A stretch of DNA of 64,000 nt from Sulfitobacter sp. EhC04 (GCF_001650875.1 NZ_LXYI01000001.1:1-64000); one strand, 5' to 3'; positions 1 through 8,545 are shown, numbered from the stretch's first letter. Program-made: numbers and translations. The notes: a model not told the origin generated them from the sequence alone.

Positions 1-378
1 GTCGGGCTGGCCTGGATCGGCGTGCAGCGGCTGCGGTTCCGGGCAGGCCGGGGCGGGCCGGGGGCGGTTCAGGTTGATGAGGGCGAGGTCACTTACTTCG
101 GCCCGCTGACCGGGGGCACCGTGGCCCTGCGAGAGATGCAAAGCCTCACCTTGGAGCGCAATATGTATCCGGCGCATTGGCGGCTCGATCAACCGGGGCA
201 GGCGGCGTTGCTGATTCCGGTGAATGCTGCAGGGTCAGAGGCGCTGTTTGATGCCTTTGCCACGCTGCCGGGCATCAGGACCGAAAGGATGCTGGGTGAG
301 TTGCGGGCGGGCGGGGTGCAATCGGTGGTCATATGGCAACGACAATCGCAGCGGCCACCGGTGCGCGTGCTGCATTGA
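1..378 (+). CDS. Hypothetical protein, C-terminal part (start outside window)
   Basis: The reading frame is open from base 1, so only the C-terminal 125 residues are visible and the true start lies upstream. The first residues (VGLAWIGVQRLRF) look like the end of a membrane segment followed by basic residues. The rest is soluble and contains strand-like stretches (EGEVTYFGPLTGGTVALREM), vaguely like a small PH-type domain. It ends 61 bases before gshA on the same strand and may be co-transcribed with it. I do not recognise a named family and assign no function. Confidence 0.6.
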   Translation, partial: VGLAWIGVQRLRFRAGRGGPGAVQVDEGEVTYFGPLTGGTVALREMQSLTLERNMYPAHWRLDQPGQAALLIPVNAAGSEALFDAFATLPGIRTERMLGELRAGGVQSVVIWQRQSQRPPVRVLH

Positions 379-439
379 CACGCCCAGCCTGATCGCCCAT
401 CCCTGACCATTCAGAGATATCATTGCGGAGCCCTCACCC

Positions 440-1810
440 ATGTCCATTCCACAGTCCGGCGGCGGCCCCATTGAGCGTCACGAACAACTGGCCGAATACC
501 TGGCGGATGGCTGCAAGCCCAGGGACCAGTGGCGGATCGGCACCGAGCATGAGAAGTTCGGCTATTGCAAGGATACGCACAAACCCCTGCCTTACGAGGG
601 CGAGCGCTCGATCCGGGTGATGCTGGAGGGGCTGCGCGACCGCCACAACTGGGCCCCTGTCGAAGAGGGCGGCAAGCTGATCGGGCTGGAGAAGGACGGC
701 GCGAATGTATCGCTTGAACCGGGTGGTCAGCTTGAGTTGTCCGGTGCACCGGTCGAGACCATTCACGAGACCTGCGACGAGGTGAATTCACACCTGCGCG
801 AGGTCAAGGATGTCGCCGACCGCATCGGTGTCGGTTTCATCGGGCTGGGCGCGGCACCGGACTGGACCCATGACCAGATGGATCTGATGCCCAAGGGGCG
901 CTACAAGCTGATGAACGACTATATGGGCCGCGTCGGCACCATGGGGCGGATCATGATGCGGCGGACCTGCACGGTCCAGGTAAACCTCGATTTCGGGTCA
1001 GAGGCCGACATGGTCAAGAAGATGCGCGTGGCGCTGGCGTTGCAGCCCGTGGCCACCGCGTTGTTCGCCAATTCCCCGTTCTTTGAAGGCAGGGTGAACG
1101 GCTATAAATCCCTGCGTAGTCGGGTCTGGCGCGACCTGGATGCCTCGCGCACCGGCACATTGCCCTTTGTCTTTGAGGACGGGTTCGGGTTTGAACGCTG
1201 GGTCGACTACGCGCTCGATGTGCCGATGTATTTTGTCTATCGCGACGGCAAGTATATCGACGCGCTGGGCATGTCGTTCCGTGATTTCATGTCGGGCAAA
1301 CTGCCCGCGCTGCCCGGCGAGACGCCGACGCTGAGCGATTGGGCCGATCACCTGACAACGGCCTTTCCCGAGGCGCGGATGAAGAAGTTCATCGAGATGC
1401 GCGGCGCGGATGGCGGACCCTGGCGGCGGCTATGTGCCTTGCCCGCTTTCTGGGTGGGGCTGATGTATGATCAGTCGGCGCTGGATGGTGCCTGGGATCT
1501 GGTCAAGAACTGGACAGCGGCACAGCATGACGGGCTGCGCGTGTCGGCCAGTATCGAAGGGTTGCAGGGCAAGGTGCAGGGCATTTCCCTGCACGAGGTC
1601 GCCCGCGAGGCTGTCGCCCTGTCAGAGGCCGGGTTGAAGGCCCGCGCACGCGCCGGGGCGGGTGGGTTGATCCCGGACGAAACGCATTTCCTCAATGCAC
1701 TGAAGGAAAGCGTCGAGACCGGCAAGGTGCCTGCGGATGAGCTGCTGGACGCCTATCACGGCCCCTGGGATGGTGACTTGAGCCGGATCTACGACGAATT
1801 CAGCTACTGA
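440..1810 (+). CDS. gshA: Glutamate-cysteine ligase
   Basis: Cytoplasmic enzyme that joins L-glutamate and L-cysteine with ATP, the first and usually limiting step of glutathione synthesis. The 456-residue product carries the GTEHEKFGY block near residue 34, GGQLELSGAP near residue 97 and the MRRTCTVQVNLDF stretch near residue 174, all typical of the plant/alphaproteobacterial class of the enzyme rather than the E. coli class. Length is normal for that class. The ATG follows a purine-rich stretch (GCGGAG). It ends 22 bases before the convergent stop of the DUF805 gene, with no obvious terminator between them. Confidence 0.93.
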   Translation: MSIPQSGGGPIERHEQLAEYLADGCKPRDQWRIGTEHEKFGYCKDTHKPLPYEGERSIRVMLEGLRDRHNWAPVEEGGKLIGLEKDGANVSLEPGGQLELSGAPVETIHETCDEVNSHLREVKDVADRIGVGFIGLGAAPDWTHDQMDLMPKGRYKLMNDYMGRVGTMGRIMMRRTCTVQVNLDFGSEADMVKKMRVALALQPVATALFANSPFFEGRVNGYKSLRSRVWRDLDASRTGTLPFVFEDGFGFERWVDYALDVPMYFVYRDGKYIDALGMSFRDFMSGKLPALPGETPTLSDWADHLTTAFPEARMKKFIEMRGADGGPWRRLCALPAFWVGLMYDQSALDGAWDLVKNWTAAQHDGLRVSASIEGLQGKVQGISLHEVAREAVALSEAGLKARARAGAGGLIPDETHFLNALKESVETGKVPADELLDAYHGPWDGDLSRIYDEFSY

Positions 1811-1832
1811 GCTTTCCTCGGCCGCGCGCGCC

Positions 1833-2741
1833 TCAGCCCTGGCCCAGCACGCGGGTGCGGTAGAGGTCTTTTAGCTCTTGCTTCTGCTTGACCTTCAACG
1901 CCGCGACCTGCTCGGGGTTGCGCTCGAACAGGCAGGCATAGCTTTGCAGCGGGTCATGCCGCTTGTTCCCGGACGCGGAGGGGCCGCCGGTCTTGCGCAT
2001 CGGCGCGGGGTCCAGCAGGCCGCCAAGGCTGTCCGCTTCTTGTTTGGTCGGGGCCAGCATGAACATCAGGTGCAGCAAGGCGGATACCACTGGCGTGCAG
2101 ACCATCAGCGTCATGACCAGGATCGCCGGGATGCCAATGCCGGGGTCCGATTTGACCGATTGGGCCAGGTTGCCAGCGCCCTCGCCAAGCTGCGGTTTCG
2201 GCATGCTGCCGGTCATGTCACTGAGTGTCGCCCAGATCACGTCCCACCCCATGGCATTGGCGGCTGCTGCGGCGGCAAAGATACCGTCCCAGGCGCTTTC
2301 TGCCGATCCCATGACGATTGCGCCCAATACGGCGAAGCCCAGCACAGCCTCGTTTCCGGCGATGCTGGAGGTCAACAAGGCCGAACCGATACCCAGTGCC
2401 AGAGTGATGCCGGAGAAGATGGCGATGAACGGCAGTTTGGCCCATTTGCCACTTTTGCCGCTGTCGTGCAGGCGGCGCACGGTCAGGGACAGACGGGGGA
2501 TGATGGTCAGGACAAAAATCAGGATGGAATCGTAATAAAGCGGGTTCAGCGGCGGGACCTGTTGTACCAGCAGAAAGGACCAGAATTCAGCGGCGTCGCC
2601 CGGCAGCAGGGCAAAGATCGCAATCCAGATCAGGGGCATCACGCACCAGTACTCCAGCGGCGTGGCACGGCCCGAAAAATTGAAAGCGCGGAAAAAGAAA
2701 TTTTCGAAATACCGGAAGACTGTTCGCACGGCGGGGTCCAT
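1833..2741 (-). CDS. DUF805 domain membrane protein
   Basis: A 302-residue integral membrane protein. The N-terminal half shows the DUF805 signature: an aromatic-rich helix followed by FSGRATPLEYW, and later LTVRRLHDSGKSGKW. At least four hydrophobic segments follow. The tail (last about 60 residues) is polar and charged, ending in a Lys/Gln-rich helix. The start at MDPAVRTV was preferred because the longer upstream open frame is proline-rich and unlike DUF805 proteins. It is the last gene of a minus-strand cluster behind two smaller membrane-protein genes and a GbsR/MarR regulator. DUF805 function is unknown; a channel or envelope role is only a guess. Confidence 0.8.
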   Translation of the reverse strand: MDPAVRTVFRYFENFFFRAFNFSGRATPLEYWCVMPLIWIAIFALLPGDAAEFWSFLLVQQVPPLNPLYYDSILIFVLTIIPRLSLTVRRLHDSGKSGKWAKLPFIAIFSGITLALGIGSALLTSSIAGNEAVLGFAVLGAIVMGSAESAWDGIFAAAAAANAMGWDVIWATLSDMTGSMPKPQLGEGAGNLAQSVKSDPGIGIPAILVMTLMVCTPVVSALLHLMFMLAPTKQEADSLGGLLDPAPMRKTGGPSASGNKRHDPLQSYACLFERNPEQVAALKVKQKQELKDLYRTRVLGQG

Positions 2742-2886
2742 GGCTGTTGTTTGCGGACCGAAACTGCCCGTCGATCGGGGCAGGATTTTGGCGGTGATCG
2801 GATTTATTTGGGATTGCCGGTTCTCCTCAATAGCGCGGGACCGGCGCGGTTGCACGCCGGTCCCCTGGTTTTTTGCGGTTTGGCCG

Positions 2887-3243
2887 TCAGGCCGGTTCTG
2901 GCTGTTGCCGGGGATTGTCCTGGGCAGGGCGGACCAGCACGGCGCGCAGGGTGCCGACAGCATGGGTGAAGCCAAGCCCAAGGCAGAGGCTCGCCAGACC
3001 CAGTGCCAGCAGAAAGCTGATCAGCGGGCCGCTGGCTGCAAGCGGCAGCAGCGCACCGATCAGAGTCACGCCACCCGCGCCGATGGCGGCAAAGCCGGTG
3101 GCGATGGTGACAGCCGCTGCGCGGGCTGCGGCACTGGTCTGCGGGCAGGTGCCGATCATCGCGCCAATGCGCAGGATCATGATGCACAGGGCGGCAAGCG
3201 CGCCAAAGGCCAGAAGGATGTAGATAAAAGCAAGCAGGATCAT
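2887..3243 (-). CDS. Small hydrophobic membrane protein
   Basis: A 118-residue protein, almost entirely hydrophobic, with an N-terminal membrane helix (MILLAFIYILLAFGALAALC) and about two more (around residues 42-65 and 70-95). The ATG at 3243 was chosen because AAAAGGAG lies a few bases upstream, a strong ribosome binding site; the open frame continues upstream without family-like sequence. It sits between the DUF805 gene and another small membrane protein gene, 19 bases from the latter, suggesting one operon. I do not recognise a family. Confidence 0.65.
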   Translation of the reverse strand: MILLAFIYILLAFGALAALCIMILRIGAMIGTCPQTSAAARAAAVTIATGFAAIGAGGVTLIGALLPLAASGPLISFLLALGLASLCLGLGFTHAVGTLRAVLVRPAQDNPRQQPEPA

Positions 3244-3262
3244 TTTGTTTCTCCTTTTGAGG

Positions 3263-3703
3263 TCAGTTGGGAATGGGTTGGGTGAAGAAGTCGCGGCAGA
3301 GCCTGCGATAGAGCCAGCCGAATGTGGCGGTCCAGAGGGCGGCAAAGACCAGGGCAAACAGGGCCATTATCAGCAGGGAAGGGATTTGCCCTTCCTGGAA
3401 GGTGAGGCACATATAGCCCGTTGCGCCCAGTGTCAGGATCACCACCGTTTTCATCGCGAGAACGGCCAGTTCAAAGATGTCGTGAACCTCTTTTTGCAGA
3501 CGCCACAGCAGAACCGGAGTGCCGACAGCAAGGTAGAGCGGCCCGCCGATCAACAGCGCGAAGACCGGGACCACCAGCCAGAAACTGATCGCGGTTACCA
3601 GCAGCGGTCCGCCGATGAGGGCAATAATGAAGGCCACGGGATCGACGATATGCCGCGGACCGGCGGCGCGGGTGAAGGTGAAGTTTTCAATTATTTCTGT
3701 CAT
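3263..3703 (-). CDS. Membrane protein, first gene of a regulated cluster
   Basis: A 146-residue protein with a short polar N-terminus (MTEIIENFTFTR) followed by three to four hydrophobic segments (about residues 22-42, 45-65, 80-100 and 108-130) and a basic C-terminal tail (WLYRRLCRDFF). Its start codon lies inside a 20-bp palindrome that recurs upstream of the neighbouring GbsR/MarR regulator gene, so it is probably the first gene of the operon that regulator controls. The shared-operator logic is inferred from sequence; the biochemical role is unknown. Confidence 0.65.
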   Translation of the reverse strand: MTEIIENFTFTRAAGPRHIVDPVAFIIALIGGPLLVTAISFWLVVPVFALLIGGPLYLAVGTPVLLWRLQKEVHDIFELAVLAMKTVVILTLGATGYMCLTFQEGQIPSLLIMALFALVFAALWTATFGWLYRRLCRDFFTQPIPN

Positions 3704-3712
3704 GAGAGAAAT
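3693..3712. promoter_or_regulatory. Palindromic operator over start codon of membrane-protein operon
   Basis: The 20-bp site has arms ATTTCTGT and AGAGAAAT around CATG and overlaps the start codon of the minus-strand gene ending at 3703. It matches the site at 4294-4313 in 18 of 20 positions. Position over the start codon fits repression of transcription or translation initiation. Confidence 0.6.
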
Positions 3713-3737
3713 CCTTGGGTAAATGGAAGGCGGCTTT

Positions 3738-4274
3738 TCAGCCCCTGTCCTTGGATTTTGGCAGGAAGCGCGCGATGCGGCCCCCCAGTTTGATCACCGA
3801 CAATTGCACCGACCGGGGCAGGCGTGACACGTCGCGATACCAGTCGTCGAACATCTGCATGGTGGTCAGCGTCTCGTTGATGCGCGCTTTCACGGCGGTT
3901 GGTGTCGCGTCCTGTTCCGCCTCGGCCTGAACCTCGCGCAGTGCGGCGAGGGTCGGGGCGTATTCACGTTCCCGCCTGCTTTCGATCACCTGGTTGACCA
4001 GATCGAACATATCGCGGATCGAGGTGAAGTGATCGCGCCGATCGCCCAGCTTGCGCTGCGATTTGACCAGGCCGAGCGATTGCAGCTCCTTCAGCCCGTT
4101 TGACACGTTCGACCGGGCGAGGTTCAGCAGGTCGCAGATTTCATCCGCGCTCAGGGCTTCCGGCGCGATGTGCAGCAGCGCGTGGATCTGCGCGACGGAG
4201 CGGTTGGTGCCCCATTTCGCCCCCATATCCCCCCAGTGGAGGATAAAGTTCTGCATGGCAGGAGTGAGGTGCAT
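3738..4274 (-). CDS. GbsR/MarR-family transcriptional regulator
   Basis: A 178-residue winged-helix DNA-binding protein. The segment LSADEICDLLNLARSNVSNGLKELQSLGLV (residues about 43-72, quoted here only as its region) is followed by the wing KLGDRRDHFTSI, the pattern of the GbsR branch of MarR-like regulators. The C-terminal half is helical and probably dimerises. The start at MHLTPAMQNF was chosen because the palindrome at 4294-4313 lies just upstream, and the longer frame would run through it. It precedes the three membrane-protein genes on the same strand and likely controls both itself and them. Confidence 0.82.
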   Translation of the reverse strand: MHLTPAMQNFILHWGDMGAKWGTNRSVAQIHALLHIAPEALSADEICDLLNLARSNVSNGLKELQSLGLVKSQRKLGDRRDHFTSIRDMFDLVNQVIESRREREYAPTLAALREVQAEAEQDATPTAVKARINETLTTMQMFDDWYRDVSRLPRSVQLSVIKLGGRIARFLPKSKDRG

Positions 4275-4293
4275 CTTTCGAGTCCGTAGATTA

Positions 4294-4313
4294 ATTTCTG
4301 TAATGACAGAAAT
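4294..4313. promoter_or_regulatory. Palindromic operator upstream of GbsR/MarR gene
   Basis: Perfect 8-bp arms ATTTCTGT and ACAGAAAT separated by AATG, 19 bases before the regulator start codon. It is nearly identical to the site at 3693-3712, pointing to autoregulation and control of the downstream membrane-protein operon. Confidence 0.65.
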
Positions 4314-4458
4314 ATCAGGAATTTCGGGAATGGCAAGCAGATTTTCCCGCTGCCCCTGTGGCGCAATGCCACAGGTTCGATCATCGGTCATGAGAGGGGG
4401 TCGGGCAATGCCGGCTGGTGCGCCTATGGGTTCAGCCGCGCCACAGCGGGCGGCGGTG

Positions 4459-5067
4459 TTATGCCGTCTTGCCGATTTTCGGCTCGGTGCCGGCCTTGAT
4501 CCGTCTGATGTTGGTCCGGTGACGCCAGAACACCAGCAGGGTCAGGACCACGCCCAGAACCAGGGTGTTGCCCGCGCCCAGAATCACCATCAGGAAAGTC
4601 GACGCGGAAGCGGCGGCCAGCGCCCCCATCGACGAAATGCGGCTGGTCAGCGCGCCGATCAACCAGGCAATGCAGCAGCCGATCCCAACAGGCCATGCCA
4701 GCGCCAGCACGATCCCGAGGAAAGTCGCGACACCCTTGCCGCCGTTGAAGCGCAGCCAGACAGGATAACAATGGCCCAGCATCGCCATCAGCCCGGCCAG
4801 TTGCGCGGCATCCTCGCCCGCCAGTACGCGGGCCAGCAGGACGGCAACCGCGCCCTTTGCGCCGTCCAGCACCAGGGTCATTGCGGCGGCCTTCTTGTTG
4901 CCGGTGCGCAAGACGTTGGTGGCGCCGATGTTGCCTGAGCCGATGTCGCGCAGGTTGCCCAGCCCCATCGTGCGCGTCAGCACGAGGCCAAAGGGGATCG
5001 ACCCCATAAGATAGCCAATCAGACCCCAAAGGATCAGAACGGCGGCGGAACTTTCAATCAGGGGCAT
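4459..5067 (-). CDS. plsY: Glycerol-3-phosphate acyltransferase PlsY
   Basis: Inner-membrane enzyme that transfers an acyl group from acyl-phosphate to glycerol-3-phosphate, the first step of phospholipid synthesis. The 202-residue product has the three conserved PlsY loops: GSIPFGL near residue 23, GSGNIGATNVLRT near residue 43 and RFNGGKGVATFLG near residue 106, set between five hydrophobic segments. Length is normal. Its ATG overlaps the last base of the upstream dihydroorotase-like gene (TGATG arrangement), so the two are translationally coupled; MPLIESS is therefore preferred over the upstream in-frame start. Confidence 0.93.
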   Translation of the reverse strand: MPLIESSAAVLILWGLIGYLMGSIPFGLVLTRTMGLGNLRDIGSGNIGATNVLRTGNKKAAAMTLVLDGAKGAVAVLLARVLAGEDAAQLAGLMAMLGHCYPVWLRFNGGKGVATFLGIVLALAWPVGIGCCIAWLIGALTSRISSMGALAAASASTFLMVILGAGNTLVLGVVLTLLVFWRHRTNIRRIKAGTEPKIGKTA

Positions 5068-6344
5068 CAGGGGGCCTCGAATACGCAATTGCCTGCAACA
5101 TAGGTTTTCAGGACCTTACCCTGCATCCGCATTCCGTCAAATGGGGTGTTGCGCGATTTGGAACGCAATGTGGCGCGGTCCAGCTTGAACGGCGCATCTG
5201 CGTCGAACAGCACCAGATCGGCGGGGGCACCCACGCTCAGCCGTCCGCCGGGCAGGTTCAGCCGTTTCGCGGGGTTCAGCGACAGCGCGCGCCAGAGCGT
5301 CGGCAGGTCCATCACCTCAGCATGGACCAGCCGCAGGGCGGCGGGCAGCAGCGTTTCCAGCCCGACAGCGCCAGAGGCAGCCTCCTCGAAGGGCAGGCGC
5401 TTGGATTCCTCGTCCTGCGGGGTGTGCATGGAGCAGATGATGTCGATCAGGCCGGAGGCGACAGCCTGCGCGACCGCCAGCCTGTCATCCTCGTCCCGCA
5501 GCGGCGGCTTGAGCTTGAAGAAGGTGCGATAGTCCGCCACGTCCAGCGCGTTGAGCGTCAGGTGATGCACGCCCACACCTGCTGTAATGTCCAGCCCGTT
5601 GCGCTTGGCCCGTTCCAGTGCGGGCAGGGCGCGGGCGGTGGTGATCTGGTCGGCGTGGTATTTCGCCCCGGTCATCTCGATCAGGGCGATGTCGCGGTCC
5701 AGCCCCATGCGTTCCGCCATCGGCGACACGGCAGGCAGACCACGCAGAGAGGCGAACTTGCCACTTGTCGCGGCGGCCCCGGCACTCAGGATCGGTTCCT
5801 GCGGATGGGCGATGACCAGCGCGCCAAGGCTGCGGGCATAGGTCAGGGCGCGGGAAAACACCTTGGTATCCGTGACCACATGGTCGCAATCGGTAAAGGC
5901 CGCGGCACCTGCATCCATCAGGAAGCCGATTTCGGTCATCTCATGGCCCGCGCGCCCCTTGGTCAAGGCCGCCATCGGGATCACGTTGACCGGGGCCGCC
6001 TCATTCGCGCGCCGGGTGACGAATTCCAGCACTTCGGGGCTGTCGATGGTCGGGGTGGTATCAGGCCGGGTGATCATCGTGGTGACCCCGCCCGCCGCCG
6101 CCGCCAGCCCGGCAGAGCGATAGCTTTCCTTGTGGCGCTCACCGGGTTCGCAGACCTTTACGCCGAGGTCCACAATGCCGGGGGCGAGGTATTTGCCACC
6201 GCAATCAATGATCTGCGCGCCGCCGGGCGCTTCATCATTGGCCGCGATCCGTGCGATACGGCCATTGTGAACGGTCAGCGCCCCTGGGGTGAGCGTCCCC
6301 GCTTCGGGGTCGATCAGCTGCGCGTTGATAAAGTGCAACGTCAT
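5067..6344 (-). CDS. Dihydroorotase homologue, probably non-catalytic (PyrC'-like)
   Basis: A 425-residue amidohydrolase-fold protein in the class I dihydroorotase family, with clear family blocks (AAAAGGVTTM, FKLKPPLRDEDDRLA, LPFEEAASGAVGLETLLP). The metal-binding HxH of active enzymes reads GVKVCEPG (residues 61-68). The Asp of the later TDHAPH block is Ser305 (CSMHTPQ), and the HxxHxST block reads HADQITT. His180 is kept. With most ligands lost it probably has no dihydroorotase activity; inactive PyrC' partners of aspartate carbamoyltransferase are known in Pseudomonas. It lies downstream of pyrB in the same orientation and is coupled to plsY. Most annotations would call it pyrC. Confidence 0.85.
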   Translation of the reverse strand: MTLHFINAQLIDPEAGTLTPGALTVHNGRIARIAANDEAPGGAQIIDCGGKYLAPGIVDLGVKVCEPGERHKESYRSAGLAAAAGGVTTMITRPDTTPTIDSPEVLEFVTRRANEAAPVNVIPMAALTKGRAGHEMTEIGFLMDAGAAAFTDCDHVVTDTKVFSRALTYARSLGALVIAHPQEPILSAGAAATSGKFASLRGLPAVSPMAERMGLDRDIALIEMTGAKYHADQITTARALPALERAKRNGLDITAGVGVHHLTLNALDVADYRTFFKLKPPLRDEDDRLAVAQAVASGLIDIICSMHTPQDEESKRLPFEEAASGAVGLETLLPAALRLVHAEVMDLPTLWRALSLNPAKRLNLPGGRLSVGAPADLVLFDADAPFKLDRATLRSKSRNTPFDGMRMQGKVLKTYVAGNCVFEAP

Positions 6345-6410
6345 GGCGGGCCTTCGTGATTGGGTCCGGCGTGTCTTGCCCTAAAACGCGGGCTGAACCA
6401 AGGGGCAAGT

Positions 6411-6842
6411 TCAGCCTGCGAGGGTCCCCCGCCGCGCAGCCTCGATCGTCTGGGCGGTTTTTGCCGGAAACGGCAGGTATCCCATCGCGATGCGCTGCCC
6501 CGAGGACAGCTCGACCACCACCCGGCCGCCAAAGCGGGTAAAGACGCGAGCAATCTCACTCAGGGGCAGTTGCGCTGTGCCATCGCCGCCTTCATGGATC
6601 AGGTGCCCGCCATCAAGATGCCAGCGGTCGTACTTGGAAGCGCGCCAGCGCAGGGCGTCGTCGAACAGAAATCCTGCTGTCAACAAAAGCGCGGTGGGGA
6701 TGACCCAAAGGAACGGCAAGCCTGTGTAAAAAGCCAAAAGAAAGCCTGATGCCATCAGGGTCAGGAATGTAAACAGTGCGGTGACCGCTGCCCGGCGCAG
6801 AAACACCGCGCGTTGCGGCGCCCAGCTCAGCCGCGACGTCAT
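6411..6842 (-). CDS. Membrane protein with PH-like C-terminal domain
   Basis: A 143-residue protein with two adjacent membrane helices (about residues 15-35 and 38-58), then a soluble domain with the rhythm of bacterial PH-like domains: a Trp strand (DRWHLDGGHLIHEGG), LPLSEIARVFTRFGGRVVVE, and SGQRIAMGYLPFP. Function unknown. Its ATG overlaps the stop of the 34-residue gene upstream by the ATGA arrangement, which fixes the start at MTSRLSW and indicates coupled translation. It lies between pyrB and the dihydroorotase homologue. Confidence 0.7.
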   Translation of the reverse strand: MTSRLSWAPQRAVFLRRAAVTALFTFLTLMASGFLLAFYTGLPFLWVIPTALLLTAGFLFDDALRWRASKYDRWHLDGGHLIHEGGDGTAQLPLSEIARVFTRFGGRVVVELSSGQRIAMGYLPFPAKTAQTIEAARRGTLAG

Positions 6843-6943
6843 CCGGCCATCCAGACCATCAGCGCAACCACGCCAAAAGCCACCAGCAGGGCGACCATCG
6901 CAATGCGACCGGACATCTTGGGGTCGGGTTCTGGTTCTTTCAT
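6839..6943 (-). CDS. 34-residue single-span membrane microprotein
   Basis: A short gene translating as MKEPEPDPKMSGRIAMVALL followed by VAFGVVALMVWMAG. It has an acidic, proline-rich N-terminus and one membrane helix. A GAGGT ribosome binding site lies 11 bases before the ATG, and the stop overlaps the next gene's start (ATGA). Those two facts, with the membrane-helix composition, support it as real. It belongs to the pyrB to plsY minus-strand run. No family recognised. Confidence 0.6.
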   Translation of the reverse strand: MKEPEPDPKMSGRIAMVALLVAFGVVALMVWMAG

Positions 6944-6970
6944 AAGGTTTTTCTACCTCAAGAACAGGCG

Positions 6971-7504
6971 TTAGGAAAGCGCCCACCAGCAGGCAAGAGC
7001 CACCAGAACGATCAACCCAATGATCATCATCGTCCCGCCAGCACCACCGCGCACGGGTTGCGGGGGCGTCAGTGTGGGCGAGCCGGAATATGGTTTTGCA
7101 GCCTCCGAGTCGATGTCAATCTGTGATCGGTCAATCTTGGTTTGGCCATAGGCACCGATCAGGGTCAGTTCCGGTGTCGGCGTGAACGCCACTTCGCGCC
7201 CCTCGAAAGCGCTGGAATAGACCAGCATGACCCATCCTTCTAGCGCACGCAGTTTGGTGCGGTCGCGGGTCAATCCGGCTTCATCGGCATCAACCCCTTC
7301 GCGCAGATAGCCGTGCAGGCCGATGTCGGCCAGATCGGAGACCTGAAAAACTTCGACCCCGCGCGGATCAAGCTGTTTCAGCCCCAATGCATCCTTTTGC
7401 GCCTGGCGGCTGTTGCGCAGTGACTGCGCCTGATCGGCAGACATCGAAAGACTGAAGACACGCACAATGCCATGTTCATGGGCGGGAACGGTGATCTGTG
7501 TCAT
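6971..7504 (-). CDS. Tail-anchored hypothetical protein downstream of pyrB
   Basis: A 177-residue protein: a soluble N-terminal region of about 140 residues with mixed helix and strand character (starting MTQITVPAHEHGIVRVF), a Pro/Gly-rich linker (PPQPVRGGAGG) and a single C-terminal membrane helix (MMIIGLIVLVALACWWALS). This is a tail-anchored layout with the soluble part probably in the cytoplasm. An in-frame ATG at 7552 would add 16 polar residues; the internal start was preferred because the added residues look unstructured, but this is not certain. The gene follows pyrB on the same strand. Confidence 0.65.
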   Translation of the reverse strand: MTQITVPAHEHGIVRVFSLSMSADQAQSLRNSRQAQKDALGLKQLDPRGVEVFQVSDLADIGLHGYLREGVDADEAGLTRDRTKLRALEGWVMLVYSSAFEGREVAFTPTPELTLIGAYGQTKIDRSQIDIDSEAAKPYSGSPTLTPPQPVRGGAGGTMMIIGLIVLVALACWWALS

Positions 7505-7594
7505 CTCGTCAGTATCCGGATTTTCACTCGTGGGTGATTTGCGCTGTTCCATGACGGATCAACGCAAACCGGGCGGTGTTGGTTCGGACGCAGC

Positions 7595-8545
7595 TCAGGA
7601 AACTTGCCGCACCGGTGTTTGGCGCAGGTTGCGCGCCAGAAGGTCCATGGCCGCCATCCGCACGGCGACGCCCATCTCGACCTGGTCCTGGATCACGCTG
7701 CGGTTGATGTCATCGGCCAATGTGCCGTCAATCTCGACGCCCCGGTTCATCGGGCCGGGGTGCATGACAATGGCGTCGGGCCTGGCATGTGCAAGCTTTT
7801 CGGAATCCAGCCCGTAGCGGTGGTAATATTCCCGTTCGCTGGGGATAAAGCCGCCGTCCATGCGTTCTTTTTGCAAGCGCAACATCATCACCACATCCAC
7901 GTCCTTCAGACCCTCTGCCATGTTGTCAAAGACCTCGACGCCGAAATCGGCCACGCCTGCGGGCATCAGCGTGGGTGGGCCGATCAGGCGGATGCGGTTT
8001 TCCATCTTGCCCAGCAGCAGGATGTTCGACCGCGCCACGCGGCTGTGGGCGATGTCACCGCAGATGGCGATGGACAGGCGGTGAAGGCGTCCCTTGGCCC
8101 GGCGGATGGTCAGCGCATCCAGCAGCGCCTGTGTCGGGTGTTCGTGCCGCCCGTCACCCGCGTTCAGCACCGCGCAGTTCACCTTTTGCGCCAGCAGGTC
8201 CACCGCGCCCGATTGCGGGTGGCGCACCACCAGCAAGTCGGGGTGCATGGCGTTCAGGGTCATGGCGGTGTCGATCAGGGTTTCGCCCTTTTTGATCGAC
8301 GACGCCTGCATCGCCATGTTCATCACATCGGCACCCAGCCGCTTGCCTGCAATCTCGAACGAGGCCTGCGTGCGGGTCGAGTTCTCGAAGAACATGTTGA
8401 TCTGGGTCAGCCCGGCCAGCGCATCGGCGTGCTTGTCCGGTTGGCGGTTCAGTTCTGCATAGGTGTCGGCAAGGTCCAGCAGGGTTGTGATATCGTCCTG
8501 CGACAGATGCTCAATGCCAAGCAGATGGCGGTGGGGGAAGGACAT
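7595..8545 (-). CDS. pyrB: Aspartate carbamoyltransferase catalytic chain
   Basis: Cytoplasmic enzyme that condenses carbamoyl phosphate and aspartate into N-carbamoylaspartate in pyrimidine synthesis. The 316-residue chain has the carbamoyl-phosphate loop [14 protein letters not shown] near residue 53, the KKGET loop near residue 83 and HPTQALLD near residue 135. The Gln after STRT separates it from ornithine carbamoyltransferases (STRTRVSFD in argF here). The start MSFPHRHLL was chosen over an upstream in-frame ATG. It heads a minus-strand run ending with a dihydroorotase-like gene lacking metal ligands, which may be its structural partner. Confidence 0.93.
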   Translation of the reverse strand: MSFPHRHLLGIEHLSQDDITTLLDLADTYAELNRQPDKHADALAGLTQINMFFENSTRTQASFEIAGKRLGADVMNMAMQASSIKKGETLIDTAMTLNAMHPDLLVVRHPQSGAVDLLAQKVNCAVLNAGDGRHEHPTQALLDALTIRRAKGRLHRLSIAICGDIAHSRVARSNILLLGKMENRIRLIGPPTLMPAGVADFGVEVFDNMAEGLKDVDVVMMLRLQKERMDGGFIPSEREYYHRYGLDSEKLAHARPDAIVMHPGPMNRGVEIDGTLADDINRSVIQDQVEMGVAVRMAAMDLLARNLRQTPVRQVS

